This document shows, one piece after another, positions 26,658 through 37,737 of a stretch of 64,000 nucleotides of DNA. The position numbers and the translations under genes are program-made. The notes under the pieces are model-generated. The model worked only from the letters and a program-made list of their open reading frames with translations. It was not told where the DNA came from and made no database searches. Each line of letters opens with the position of its first letter. Position 1 is the stretch's first letter. This DNA comes from Oscillospiraceae bacterium (GTDB taxonomy: Bacteria; Bacillota; Clostridia; Oscillospirales; Oscillospiraceae), in the NCBI GenBank assembly GCA_902795345.1, contig CADBKO010000028.1, positions 1-64,000 on the forward strand, given 5' to 3'.

Positions 26658-26854
26658 TCCCGGAAAAGGGCTTGCATTGGGCCTCGTCGTCGCAAGCTCC
26701 ATATCCCTCGCCTCGACCCGGTCGGTCAAGGCTCGCTCATTTCGCTGCTCCTCCTCCCCAAATCGCGGCCACCGCAGCGGCCGCGATTTGGAAAGGACGT
26801 TTCGCCGGAATCTTTCGGGCATTTGCGCTTGCGCGAATGTCCGTCATTCCGGCG
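26658..26854 (-). repeat. Palindrome-rich spacer between argF and carB-dapF
   Basis: Three inverted repeats lie in this spacer: GCTTGC/GCAAGC (26670-26697), CCAAATCGCGGCC/GGCCGCGATTTGG (26758-26791, perfect 13 bp) and CGCCGGAAT/ATTCCGGCG (26803-26854) with a nested GGGCATT/AATGTCC stem. None has a T-run. They may be a mobile intergenic repeat or mRNA-processing hairpins between the two genes. Confidence 0.5.
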
Positions 26855-26855
26855 A

Positions 26856-27851
26856 TCAAGGACGCAGGGTGGCCGCCATGACGGCCTTGATGGTATGCAT
26901 CCGGTTCTCCGCCTCGTCGAAGACGATGGACTGGGGCCCGTTGAAGACCTCGTCCGTCACCTCCATGCAGGGGATGCCGTATTTTTCAAAGATCTCGTTG
27001 CCGATCTCCGTGTCCAGGTCGTGGAAGGAGGGGAGGCAGTGGAGGAAGCGGCACTGGCTGCCCGCCGCATCCATGAGGGCCTTGGTGACCCGATAGGGGC
27101 TCAGGTCCCGGATGCGCTCGTCCCAGACCTCCTCCGGCTCGCCCATGGAGACCCACACGTCGGTGTAGAGCACGTCGGCCCCCTTCACGGCGGAGAGGGG
27201 ATCCGTCTCGAATTTGAGGGTGGCGCCGGTATAGTCGGCGATCAGGCGGCAGGTGTTCACCAACGCCGGGTCGGGGAAGTAGGCGGCGGGGGCGCAGGCG
27301 GTGAACTCCAGGCCCAGCTTGGCGCAGCCCACCATGAGGGAATTGCCCATGTTGTACCGGGCGTCCCCCAGATAGACCAGCTTGCGGCCCTTGAGGGAGC
27401 CGAAATGCTCCCGGATGGTGAGGAAGTCCGCCAGGATCTGGGTGGGGTGAAACTCGTTGGTGAGCCCGTTCCACACCGGCACCCCGGCGAAGGCCGCCAG
27501 GGTCTCCACGATCTCCTGGCCATAGCCCCGGTATTCGATGCCGTCGAACATCCTGCCCAGGACCCGGGCCGTGTCCGCCACGGATTCCTTTTTCCCCATC
27601 TGGCTGCTCTTGGGGTCCAGATAGACGGCGTGCATCCCCAGGTCGGCAGCCGCCACCTCGAAGGCGCAGCGGGTGCGGGTGGAGGTCTTTTCAAAGATCA
27701 GGGCCACGTTCTTCCCCTCGCAGAGGCGGTGAGGGATCCCGGCCTTCTTCTTCTTCTCCTTCAGCTCAGAGGCCAGGTCCAGCAGCCCGGTGATCTCATC
27801 GGGGGAAAAGTCCAGCAGCTTGAGAAAGCTCCTTCCTTTCAAGTTCAGCAT
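26856..27851 (-). CDS. argF: Ornithine carbamoyltransferase
   Basis: ArgF makes citrulline from ornithine and carbamoyl phosphate. The 331-residue protein has the carbamoyl-phosphate loop [11 protein letters not shown], the [12 protein letters not shown] segment and the HCLPSFHD motif. Three ATG codons are stacked at 27857, 27854 and 27851; the last has the best spacing to GGGGAGGA. It starts 2 bp after the argD stop and is followed by carB, which supplies its second substrate. Confidence 0.94.
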   Translation of the reverse strand: MLNLKGRSFLKLLDFSPDEITGLLDLASELKEKKKKAGIPHRLCEGKNVALIFEKTSTRTRCAFEVAAADLGMHAVYLDPKSSQMGKKESVADTARVLGRMFDGIEYRGYGQEIVETLAAFAGVPVWNGLTNEFHPTQILADFLTIREHFGSLKGRKLVYLGDARYNMGNSLMVGCAKLGLEFTACAPAAYFPDPALVNTCRLIADYTGATLKFETDPLSAVKGADVLYTDVWVSMGEPEEVWDERIRDLSPYRVTKALMDAAGSQCRFLHCLPSFHDLDTEIGNEIFEKYGIPCMEVTDEVFNGPQSIVFDEAENRMHTIKAVMAATLRP

Positions 27852-27853
27852 CA

Positions 27854-29023
27854 TCATTCCTCCCCGCACACGTCCTTCAGGACGGCGATGGCTTCTTCCA
27901 GCAGGTCCATGGGGATGTTCAGGGCGGGCAGCAGCCGCACCTTGTCCTTGGCCGTGAGGCAGAGGACGCCCCGCTCGTTGCACTTGGCCACCACTTCGGC
28001 GGCGCTTTTGACGGTTTTGACCCCCACCATGAGGCCCAGGCCGCTGAGGTATTCCACCCCCGGCGCGCCGGTGAGGGCGCTGCGGATGCAGTCGCCCTTG
28101 GCGCGGACCTCGGCCAGGAAGGCGTCGTCCAGCCGTTCCAGGATGCTGAGGGCCCCGGCGCAGCAGACGGGGTTGCCCCCGAAGGTGGAGCCGTGGTCGC
28201 CGGGATGGAACACGTCCTGCACCTTCTCACCCAGCAGGCAGGCGCCCAGAGGCAGGCCGCCTCCCAGACCCTTGGCGGTGGATACGATGTCCGGCGTGAT
28301 GCCGAAATTCATATAGGCGTAGAGCCGGCCGGTGCGCCCGTTGCCGGTCTGCACCTCGTCCACGATGAGGAGGATATCCTGCTCCCGGCAGAATTCCGCC
28401 GCGCCCCGGAGGAAATCCGGGTCCACCACCCGGACGCCCCCTTCGCCCTGGATGCACTCCACCATGACGGCGGCGGCCTTCGTCTCCAGGGCCAGCTTCC
28501 TGAGGCCCTCCAGATCGCCGGGCTCCGCATAGGCAAAGCCGGGGGTCAGGGGCTGGAACAGCTCGTGGTAATGGTCCTGCCCCGTGGCGGCCAGGGTGGT
28601 GAGGGTCCGGCCGTGGAAGCTGTTGACCAGGGTGATGATGGTGTGGTATTCCGGCCCCTTTTTCTCGGCGGCGTATTTCCGCGCCGCCTTGATGGCACAT
28701 TCGTTGGCCTCTGCGCCGGAATTGCCGAAAAAGACCTTTTTCATGCCCGTGCGCTGGCAGAGGAGCTTCGCCAGCCTGGCGCAGGGCTCGGTGTAATAGA
28801 GGTTGGAGGTGTGCTGCACCTTCCCCAGCTGGGCGATGACCGCTTCCTTCCAGGTCTCGTCCCCATTGCCGAAGGCGGTGACGCCGATGCCGGAGCCCAT
28901 GTCGATATAGCGCTTCCCCTCAGGGGAATAGAGGAGAGAGCCCTTGCCGGAGGCGATCTCCACCGGGAAGCGGGCATAGGTATTGGCAATATAGGTCTGG
29001 TCGATGTTCATGAGCTCAGACAT
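27854..29023 (-). CDS. argD: Acetylornithine aminotransferase
   Basis: ArgD transfers an amino group from glutamate to N-acetylglutamate semialdehyde with PLP. The 389-residue class-III aminotransferase carries [18 protein letters not shown], the NSFHGRT segment, the aspartate of [15 protein letters not shown] and the PLP lysine in [13 protein letters not shown]. The ATG at 29023 follows GGAGTGGAAGAGC and overlaps the argB end by 8 bp. Confidence 0.94.
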   Translation of the reverse strand: MSELMNIDQTYIANTYARFPVEIASGKGSLLYSPEGKRYIDMGSGIGVTAFGNGDETWKEAVIAQLGKVQHTSNLYYTEPCARLAKLLCQRTGMKKVFFGNSGAEANECAIKAARKYAAEKKGPEYHTIITLVNSFHGRTLTTLAATGQDHYHELFQPLTPGFAYAEPGDLEGLRKLALETKAAAVMVECIQGEGGVRVVDPDFLRGAAEFCREQDILLIVDEVQTGNGRTGRLYAYMNFGITPDIVSTAKGLGGGLPLGACLLGEKVQDVFHPGDHGSTFGGNPVCCAGALSILERLDDAFLAEVRAKGDCIRSALTGAPGVEYLSGLGLMVGVKTVKSAAEVVAKCNERGVLCLTAKDKVRLLPALNIPMDLLEEAIAVLKDVCGEE

Positions 29024-29891
29024 GCTCTTCCACTCCTTTCACCATGGTGCCGGCGCCTTCGTCGGTCAGCAGCTCCATCAGGATGGCGTGGGGGATGCGC
29101 CCGTCCATGATGATGACCTTCTCCACGCCCATATTGATGGCCTCAATGCAGCAATCCACCTTGGGGATCATGCCCCCGGCGATGACGCCCTCCCGGAAGA
29201 GGCCCACCGCCTCCTCCACGTTCAGCTCCCGGATGAGGGTACTCGGATCGTCCTTGTCCCGGAGGATGCCCGCCACGTCCGTCATCATGATGAGGCTCTG
29301 GGCATTCAGGGCCCCGGCGATGAAGGCGGCGGCGGTGTCGCCGTTTATGTTGTAGGTGTTGCCCTCCCGGTCGCAGCCGATGGTGGAGACCACGGGGATA
29401 TAGCCGTGGTCCAGCAGGTCGGTGACGGGTTCGATGTTGATCTTCGTGATGGCCCCCACATAGCCCAGCTTTTCATCCCGCATCTTCGCTTCGATGAGCC
29501 GCCCGTCCATGCCGCTGAGGCCCATGGCCTTGCCCCCCTGCTTTTCCAGCAGGTTCACCAGGGTCTTGTTCACCTTGCCCGCCAGCACCATCTGCACGAT
29601 GTCCATGGTCTCCCGGTCCGTGACCCGGAGCCCGTCCACGAACACCGCTTCCTTGCCCACCTTGGCCATCATGTCGCTGATCTCCGGGCCGCCCCCGTGG
29701 ACCAGCACCACCCGGACGCCCACCAGCCGCAGCAGGCAGATATCCTCCATGACCTGCTGCTTGAGGACCTCGCTGGTCATGGCGTTGCCGCCGTATTTGA
29801 TCACGACGGTCTTTCCCACGTATTTCTGGATATAGGGCAGCGCCTGCACCAGCACCTCTGCCCGCTCGTAATTGCTGAGAGCCGTATTCAT
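29016..29891 (-). CDS. argB: Acetylglutamate kinase
   Basis: ArgB phosphorylates N-acetylglutamate with ATP. The 291-residue amino-acid-kinase-fold protein has VVIKYGGNAM, the substrate loop VLVHGGGPEIS, VNKTLVNLLEKQGGKAMGLS and YNINGDTAAAFIAGALNA. It starts 10 bp after argJ. The length and N-terminal helix resemble the hexameric, arginine-inhibited type, but inhibition cannot be read from sequence. Confidence 0.94.
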   Translation of the reverse strand: MNTALSNYERAEVLVQALPYIQKYVGKTVVIKYGGNAMTSEVLKQQVMEDICLLRLVGVRVVLVHGGGPEISDMMAKVGKEAVFVDGLRVTDRETMDIVQMVLAGKVNKTLVNLLEKQGGKAMGLSGMDGRLIEAKMRDEKLGYVGAITKINIEPVTDLLDHGYIPVVSTIGCDREGNTYNINGDTAAAFIAGALNAQSLIMMTDVAGILRDKDDPSTLIRELNVEEAVGLFREGVIAGGMIPKVDCCIEAINMGVEKVIIMDGRIPHAILMELLTDEGAGTMVKGVEEHV

Positions 29892-29901
29892 AGCCTATCC
29901 C

Positions 29902-31116
29902 TCACGTCCGGTAGTCGCCGTTGATCTTCACATAATCGTAGGTCAGGTCGCAGCCCCAGGCGGTGGCGGTCTCCGGGCCGTCGTTGAGGCCCACCAGGAT
30001 GTCGATCTCCTTCTCCAGGAGGATCTCCTTGGCCTTTTCCTCGCTGAAGGGGATGCCCGCGCCGTTCTTGCAGACGGGGATCTCCCCCTTGGCGGAGCGG
30101 AAGGCCACGTCGATCTTCCCCACGTCCACCGCCGCGCCGGAGTAGCCGATGGCGCAGAGGATGCGCCCCCAGTTGGCGTCCGCGCCGAACATGGCCGCCT
30201 TCACCAGGCTGGAGCAGATGACGCTCTTGGCCGTCACCCGGGCGACCTCCCGGCTGGGCGCGCCGGTAACGATACATTCCAGCAGCCTCGTAGCCCCTTC
30301 GCCGTCCCCGGCGATCATGCGGCAGAGGGCCATGGTGACGGTGTTGAGGGCCTTCATGAACAGGGTGAAGTCCGGCCCCTCGGCGGTGATCTCTTCATTC
30401 CCGGCCAGGCCGTTAGCAAGCAGAGTCACCATGTCGTTGGTGGAGGTGTCCCCGTCCACGCTGACCATGTTGAAGGTCTCCTGCACGTCGCTGCTCAGGG
30501 CCTTGCGCAGCATTTCCGGGCTGATAGCCGCGTCGGTGGTGATGAAGACCAGCATGGTGGCCATGTTGGGGTGGATCATGCCGCTGCCCTTGGCCATGCC
30601 TCCCAGGCGGCAGGTTTTGCCCCCCAGGGTGAATTCCACCGCCGCCTGCTTATCCACGGTGTCCGTGGTCATGATGGCGGCTGCCGCGTCGTCGCCGCCC
30701 GTCTCCGAGAGGGAGGACGCCAGGGCGGGGAGGGCCGCCTTGATGGGCGTCAGGTCCAGGCTCTGGCCGATGACGCCGGTGGAGGCCACGATCACGTCCG
30801 ATGCTTCGATGCCCAGGGCCTTGGCGGTCTCGGCGCACATCGTCTCCGCGATCTCGATCCCGTCGGCGTTGCAGGTGTTGGCGTTGCCGCTGTTGCAGAT
30901 GACGGCCCGGGCCTTCCCGTTTGCCAGATGCTCCTTCGTCACCGTGAGGGGCGCGCCCTTCACCAGGTTGGTGGTGTAGACCGCCGCGGCGGAGGCGGGA
31001 ACGGAGCTGAGGACCATGGCCAGGTCCTTCTTGGTGTGGTTCTTCCGGATGCCGCAGTGGATGCCCCCGGCTGTGAAGCCCTTCGCGGCGCAGACGCCGC
31101 CGGTAATCAGTTTCAT
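29902..31116 (-). CDS. argJ: Bifunctional ornithine acetyltransferase/N-acetylglutamate synthase
   Basis: ArgJ moves the acetyl group from N-acetylornithine to glutamate, closing the cyclic arginine pathway. The 404-residue precursor has KGSGMIHPNMATMLVFITTD, where self-cleavage at the Ala-Thr bond gives two subunits with the threonine as nucleophile. The conserved NSGNANTCNADG segment is present. The ATG overlaps the argC stop by 4 bp. Confidence 0.94.
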   Translation of the reverse strand: MKLITGGVCAAKGFTAGGIHCGIRKNHTKKDLAMVLSSVPASAAAVYTTNLVKGAPLTVTKEHLANGKARAVICNSGNANTCNADGIEIAETMCAETAKALGIEASDVIVASTGVIGQSLDLTPIKAALPALASSLSETGGDDAAAAIMTTDTVDKQAAVEFTLGGKTCRLGGMAKGSGMIHPNMATMLVFITTDAAISPEMLRKALSSDVQETFNMVSVDGDTSTNDMVTLLANGLAGNEEITAEGPDFTLFMKALNTVTMALCRMIAGDGEGATRLLECIVTGAPSREVARVTAKSVICSSLVKAAMFGADANWGRILCAIGYSGAAVDVGKIDVAFRSAKGEIPVCKNGAGIPFSEEKAKEILLEKEIDILVGLNDGPETATAWGCDLTYDYVKINGDYRT

Positions 31117-32051
31117 GATGTCTTCCTTTCCGAAAGACTGAGACCTGCCGTTTCAGCCAGGCCCAGCCGGATATTCATATTCTGGATGGCGGCGCCGGAC
31201 GCGCCCTTGCCCAGGTTGTCGAAGCGGGCGGTGAGAAGGATGCGCTCCCCGCTGCCGGAAACCGAGATCTCCATGTCGTCAAAGCCGGAGTAGGCGGCGG
31301 CGGAGAGGAAGCCCCCCTCGTCGCAGCCCTCGTCGAAGTGGACGAGAGGGCCGGTGTAGGCCGCCTTGTATGCGTTCTTTATGTCCTCCGGGCTGCCCTT
31401 CAGGTCCCCGGCGAAGAGGGGCACCGTCACCTCCATGCCGCTGTAAAAGTCCGCCACGATGGGGCAGAATACGGGGGCCTTTTCCAGGGAGCAGAGGAGG
31501 ACCATTTCCTTCAGATGCTTGTGCTGCTGGCCCAGGGCATACTGCCGGGGCGCCCCCAGTAGGGGATCCCGGTCCGGAGCCTCATACTGGGCGATCATGC
31601 TCTTGCCGCCGCCGCTGTATCCCGTGAGGGAGAAGCAGCAGAGGGCGGCGCCCTTGTCTATGAGACCGGCGTCCGTCAGGGGCTTTACCAGGGCGATGAA
31701 GCCGCTGGCATGGCAGCCGGGGTTGGCGATCCGGTTGGATGCCGCCACCCGGTCTTTGCCCACCAGCTCCGGGAAGCCGTAGACCCAGCCGGGGTCCGTG
31801 CGGTGGGCGGTGGAGGTGTCGATGACGCAGGTCCGGGGGTTTTCCACCAGGGAGACGGCTTCCACGGCCGCCGCGTCTGGCAGGCAGAGAAAGACGATGT
31901 CCGCGCCGTTCATGGCCTCCTTCCGGGCCGCGGGGTCCTTCCGCACTTCCTCCGGCAGGGTGAGGAGCGTCAGCTCGCTTCTCCCCGCCAGCCGCTGGCG
32001 GATGCGCAGGCCGGTGGTCCCGGCGCTGCCGTCTATAAATACCTTCGTCAT
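31113..32051 (-). CDS. argC: N-acetyl-gamma-glutamyl-phosphate reductase
   Basis: ArgC reduces N-acetylglutamyl phosphate to the semialdehyde with NADPH. The 312-residue protein is of the shorter class-2 type, beginning MTKVFIDGSAGTTGLRI. It carries the catalytic cysteine in NPGCHASGF and the substrate segment LTGYSGGGKSMI. The start overlaps the argH stop as ATGA and the end overlaps argJ, showing tight translational coupling. Confidence 0.92.
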   Translation of the reverse strand: MTKVFIDGSAGTTGLRIRQRLAGRSELTLLTLPEEVRKDPAARKEAMNGADIVFLCLPDAAAVEAVSLVENPRTCVIDTSTAHRTDPGWVYGFPELVGKDRVAASNRIANPGCHASGFIALVKPLTDAGLIDKGAALCCFSLTGYSGGGKSMIAQYEAPDRDPLLGAPRQYALGQQHKHLKEMVLLCSLEKAPVFCPIVADFYSGMEVTVPLFAGDLKGSPEDIKNAYKAAYTGPLVHFDEGCDEGGFLSAAAYSGFDDMEISVSGSGERILLTARFDNLGKGASGAAIQNMNIRLGLAETAGLSLSERKTS

Positions 32052-33424
32052 AGATTCAGGACCTCTTTCACATAAGCGATCTGGGCTTCCACGGAGCTGC
32101 GGCAGGTGCCGCCCGCCGACTGGCGCTTTTCCACGCAGCTTACGAGGTCGATGGCCGCATATACGTCCTCGCCGATCAGCTCGCAGTGCGCCTTGTAATC
32201 CGCCAGGGGCAGCTCTTCCAGCACGCAGCCTTTGGCGATGCAGGCCGCCACCAGCTCCCCGGAGATCTTGTAGGCGGTGCGGAAGGGGAGGCCTTTGCCC
32301 ACCAGGTAGTCCGCCAGGTCGGTGGCGTTGATGAAGCCGGTCTGGGCGGCCCGGCGGGTGTTCTCGCCCAGCACGGTCATGCCCTCCAGCATGGGGACGC
32401 AGACGCCCAGGCAGGCCTTCACCGTGTCGCAGGCGTCGAAGACCGCCTCCTTGTCCTCCTGCATGTCCTTGTTGTAAGCCAATGGCAGGCCCTTCATGGC
32501 GGTGAGCAGGGCCATCAGGTCCCCGTAGACCCGGCCCGTCTTGCCCCGCACCAGCTCCGCCATGTCCGGGTTCTTCTTCTGGGGCATGATGGAGGAGCCG
32601 GTGGTGAAATCGTCGGAGAGGACGATGAAGCGGAATTCCCAGCTGCTCCAAAGCACCAGCTCCTCGCTGAGGCGGCTCAGGTGCATCATCACCACGCTGA
32701 GGCAGCTCATGAGCTCCAGGCAGAAATCCCGGTCGGAAACGGCGTCGATGCTGTTGCGGGCGATGCCGTCGAAGCCCAGGGCAGAGGCCTCCATCTCCCG
32801 GTCCGTGTCATAGCTGGTGCCGGCCAGGGCGCAGGCCCCGATGGGGGAGAGGTTCATGCGTTTCCGGCAGTCTGCCAGCCGGTCCAGATCCCGCAGGAGC
32901 ATCATAGCGTAGGCCATCATGTGGTGGCCGAAGAGGATGGGCTGGGCCCGCTGCAGGTGGGTGTAGCCCGGCATGACCACGTCGAGGTTGGCCTCCGCCT
33001 GCCTCGTCAGGGCGGCGGTCAGGGCCTTCAGGCTGCCGCGGATGCTGTCGATCTCCCCGCGGAGATACATCCGCAGGTCCAGGGCCACCTGGTCGTTGCG
33101 GCTGCGGGCGGTGTGGAGCTTTTTGCCCACGTCCCCCAGGCGCTCCGTGAGCACCTGCTCCACGAACATGTGGATGTCCTCGGCCTCGGGGTCGAAGGCG
33201 AGGGCGCCGCTGTCCAGGTCCTTGAGGATGCCCTCCAGCCCGGCGATCAGCGTTTCCGCCTCCGCCGGGGCGATGATGCCCCGGGCGCCCAGCATGGCGG
33301 CGTGGGCCATGCTCCCCGTGATGTCCTGCCGGTACATCCGGCTGTCAAAGCGGATGGAGGAATTGAAATCGTCCGCCGCCGCATTTACTTCGCCGGAGGT
33401 CCTTCCGGCCCAAAGCTTTGCCAT
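32048..33424 (-). CDS. argH: Argininosuccinate lyase
   Basis: ArgH splits argininosuccinate into arginine and fumarate. The 458-residue fumarase-superfamily protein has the SRNDQVALDLRMYLR and GYTHLQRAQPI segments and the signature GSSIMPQKKNPD containing the catalytic serine loop. It begins 30 bp after argG behind CCGGGAGGGGCAGAC. Its substrate producer argG appears broken. Confidence 0.95.
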   Translation of the reverse strand: MAKLWAGRTSGEVNAAADDFNSSIRFDSRMYRQDITGSMAHAAMLGARGIIAPAEAETLIAGLEGILKDLDSGALAFDPEAEDIHMFVEQVLTERLGDVGKKLHTARSRNDQVALDLRMYLRGEIDSIRGSLKALTAALTRQAEANLDVVMPGYTHLQRAQPILFGHHMMAYAMMLLRDLDRLADCRKRMNLSPIGACALAGTSYDTDREMEASALGFDGIARNSIDAVSDRDFCLELMSCLSVVMMHLSRLSEELVLWSSWEFRFIVLSDDFTTGSSIMPQKKNPDMAELVRGKTGRVYGDLMALLTAMKGLPLAYNKDMQEDKEAVFDACDTVKACLGVCVPMLEGMTVLGENTRRAAQTGFINATDLADYLVGKGLPFRTAYKISGELVAACIAKGCVLEELPLADYKAHCELIGEDVYAAIDLVSCVEKRQSAGGTCRSSVEAQIAYVKEVLNL

Positions 33425-33453
33425 GTCTGCCCCTCCCGGAGAATGTCAGTTGA

Positions 33454-34600
<1,147 letters not shown>

Positions 34601-34658
34601 GACGGTACCTCCTATGGTAGCGGCGGATATAGTCCGCCCGTTTTTCAGGATATGCGCC

Positions 34659-34687
34659 ATTGTAAGCCGAAAGCCGGGGAATGTCAA
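34659..34687 (-). promoter_or_regulatory. Promoter of the arginine operon
   Basis: TTGACA (34682-34687) and TACAAT (34659-34664) are separated by exactly 17 bp on the minus strand, about 55 bp ahead of the argG start. Confidence 0.8.
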
Positions 34688-34693
34688 GGGATA

Positions 34694-34742
34694 ATTGAAT
34701 AAAAATTCTGCAAAATCGAAGAACATTGCATAATTATACTCA
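34694..34742. promoter_or_regulatory. ARG-box-like sites for the arginine repressor
   Basis: TTGAATAAAAATTC at 34695-34708 closely matches the ARG-box half-site pair used by ArgR/AhrC. A second AT-rich partial palindrome, TGCATAATTATACTCA, lies at 34727-34742. Both sit just upstream of the -35 of the argG promoter, where an ArgR hexamer could repress. The repressor gene is not in the window. Confidence 0.55.
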
Positions 34743-34772
34743 AATTCAAAAAGCATTGAAGTGTTTTTATTG

Positions 34773-34910
34773 GCCGGACGCGAACGCATCCGGCGCCTCG
34801 CATGGTATGCCAGGTGATTTGCAGTGCAATACGATCTTTTTCCAGCCGAAGGGCTGGAAAACTGCGGTGAGACTACACCGCAGTCATAAAACGGTTTTAA
34901 CCGTTTTATG
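34773..34910. repeat. Cluster of contiguous hairpins
   Basis: Three perfect hairpins follow each other without spacer: TTTTCCAGCC-GAAG-GGCTGGAAAA (34838-34861), ACTGCGGTG-AGACTA-CACCGCAGT (34861-34884) and CATAAAACGGTT-TT-AACCGTTTTATG (34885-34910). A fourth, GCCGGA...TCCGGC, lies at 34773-34794. They fill the gap between the arginine promoter and the malic enzyme terminator and code for nothing obvious. Confidence 0.65.
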
Positions 34911-34918
34911 GAAGATCA

Positions 34919-34957
34919 GTATTATAAAAACGAGAGGGCCCCGCAAGGCAGGGCCCT
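34919..34957 (-). terminator. Terminator of the fumarase-malic enzyme operon
   Basis: On the minus strand AGGGCCC pairs with GGGCCCT (34935-34957), followed by CTCGTTTTTATAATA. It lies about 45 bp after the malic enzyme stop. Confidence 0.75.
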
Positions 34958-35003
34958 TGTGTATTCTGTCGAAGAAGGGGGCGAAATGCAGCCGGATCGC
35001 GGC

Positions 35004-36179
35004 TCAAATCCTCGCTACGCCGCTGGCTCTGGCCGCCTCCGCCACAGCCTTGGCCACCGCGGGGCAGACCCGGGGATCGAAGGCGGCGGGGATGATGTTT
35101 TCGGCGCTGAGCTCCTCCGGGGAAATGAGCCCCGCCAGGGCCCGCGCTGCTGCCAGCTTCATCTCCTCGTTGATGTCGCTGGCCCGGGCGTCCAGGGCGC
35201 CCCGGAAGATGCCGGGGAAGGCCAGCACATTGTTGATCTGGTTGGGGAAGTCGCTGCGGCCGGAGGCCACCACGGCGGCCCCGGCAGCCTTGGCCTCGGC
35301 GGGGAAGATCTCGGGGGTGGGGTTGGCGCAGGCGAAGATCACCGCGCCGGGAGCCATGCTCTGCACCATCTCCTTCGTCACCAGGCCGGGAGCGGAAACG
35401 CCGATGAACACGTCCGCGCCCCTCAGCGCGTCCGCCAGGCTTCCCTTGCAGCCGCCGGGATTGGTGAGGGCGGCGATCTCCCCCTTGGCGGGGTTCATGC
35501 CGGTAGGCCGCCCGGCATAGATGGCCCCGGTGCGGTCACAGAGGGTGACGTCCCTTGCCCCGGCGGAGAGGAGCAGCCGGGCGATGGCCATGGCGGCGGC
35601 GCCCGCCCCGCTGATGACGATGCGCACCCTGCCGAGCTCCTTTTTCACCACCTTCAGGGCGTTGGTGAGCCCTGCCAGGGTGATGACGGCGGTGCCGTGC
35701 TGGTCGTCGTGGAAGATGGGGATGTCGCAGACCTCCTTCAGCCGCCGCTCGATCTCGAAGCAGCGGGGGGCGGAGATGTCCTCCAGGTTCACCCCGCCGA
35801 AGGAACCGGCCAGGAGGGCCACGGTCTTCACGATCTCGTCCACGTCCTTAGAGCGGATGCAGAGGGGGATGGCGTCCACCCCGCCGAAGGACTTGAAGAG
35901 GACGCATTTCCCCTCCATGACGGGCATGCCCGCCTCGGGGCCGATGTCCCCCAGGCCCAGCACGGCGGTGCCGTCGGTGACCACCGCCACGGTGTTCCAC
36001 CGCCGGGTCAGCTCATAGCTCTTGTTTACGTCCTTCTGGATCTCCAGGCAGGGCTGGGCCACGCCGGGGGTATAGGCCAGGCTCAGGCTCTGCCGGTCGC
36101 TGACCGGGGCCCGGGCCGTGACTTCGATCTTGCCTTTCAGCTCATAGTGCAGCTTCAGGGATTCCTTCATGTAGTCCAT
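35004..36179 (-). CDS. NAD(P)-dependent malic enzyme
   Basis: The enzyme decarboxylates malate to pyruvate with reduction of NAD(P). The 391-residue short bacterial type has SLAYTPGVAQPC near the N-terminus, the substrate lysine region EGKCVLFKSFGGVDAIPLC, the metal-binding segment NLEDISAPRCFEIERRL, FHDDQHGTAVITLAGL and a Rossmann motif VISGAGAAAMAIARLL. It follows fumarase by 10 bp, so fumarate can be turned to malate and then pyruvate. Arginine synthesis via ArgH also yields fumarate. Confidence 0.93.
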   Translation of the reverse strand: MDYMKESLKLHYELKGKIEVTARAPVSDRQSLSLAYTPGVAQPCLEIQKDVNKSYELTRRWNTVAVVTDGTAVLGLGDIGPEAGMPVMEGKCVLFKSFGGVDAIPLCIRSKDVDEIVKTVALLAGSFGGVNLEDISAPRCFEIERRLKEVCDIPIFHDDQHGTAVITLAGLTNALKVVKKELGRVRIVISGAGAAAMAIARLLLSAGARDVTLCDRTGAIYAGRPTGMNPAKGEIAALTNPGGCKGSLADALRGADVFIGVSAPGLVTKEMVQSMAPGAVIFACANPTPEIFPAEAKAAGAAVVASGRSDFPNQINNVLAFPGIFRGALDARASDINEEMKLAAARALAGLISPEELSAENIIPAAFDPRVCPAVAKAVAEAARASGVARI

Positions 36180-36189
36180 AGCGTTCTCC

Positions 36190-37566
<1,377 letters not shown>

Positions 37567-37609
37567 GGTTTTCCCTCCCTCCGGGAAGCGTTGGGTTTGC
37601 AACCTCTAT

Positions 37610-37638
37610 ATTATACCCTTCCGCCGCCGCTTCTGCAA
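37610..37638 (-). promoter_or_regulatory. Promoter of fumC
   Basis: TTGCAG (37633-37638) and a perfect TATAAT (37610-37615) are 17 bp apart on the minus strand. Confidence 0.7.
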
Positions 37639-37680
37639 TCGTTATTTCATCCGGAAACGGGAGTGTCGGAAAAGAAGAAA

Positions 37681-37708
37681 TTGCAATATGGACGGTTTGT
37701 GCTATAAT
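37681..37708 (+). promoter_or_regulatory. Promoter of ktrB
   Basis: TTGCAA (37681-37686) and TATAAT (37703-37708) are 16 bp apart, about 30 bp before the ktrB start. Confidence 0.7.
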
Positions 37709-37737
37709 AACTTAGTTAGATTTTTCGGAGGGACGCC

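Noticed and set aside
22566-28316. Open frame of about 1900 codons on the plus strand
   Set aside because: It lies antisense to carB-dapF, argF and argD. It is low-complexity in His, Gly, Val and Leu, typical of the antisense of GC-rich genes, and has no recognisable domain or ribosome binding site.
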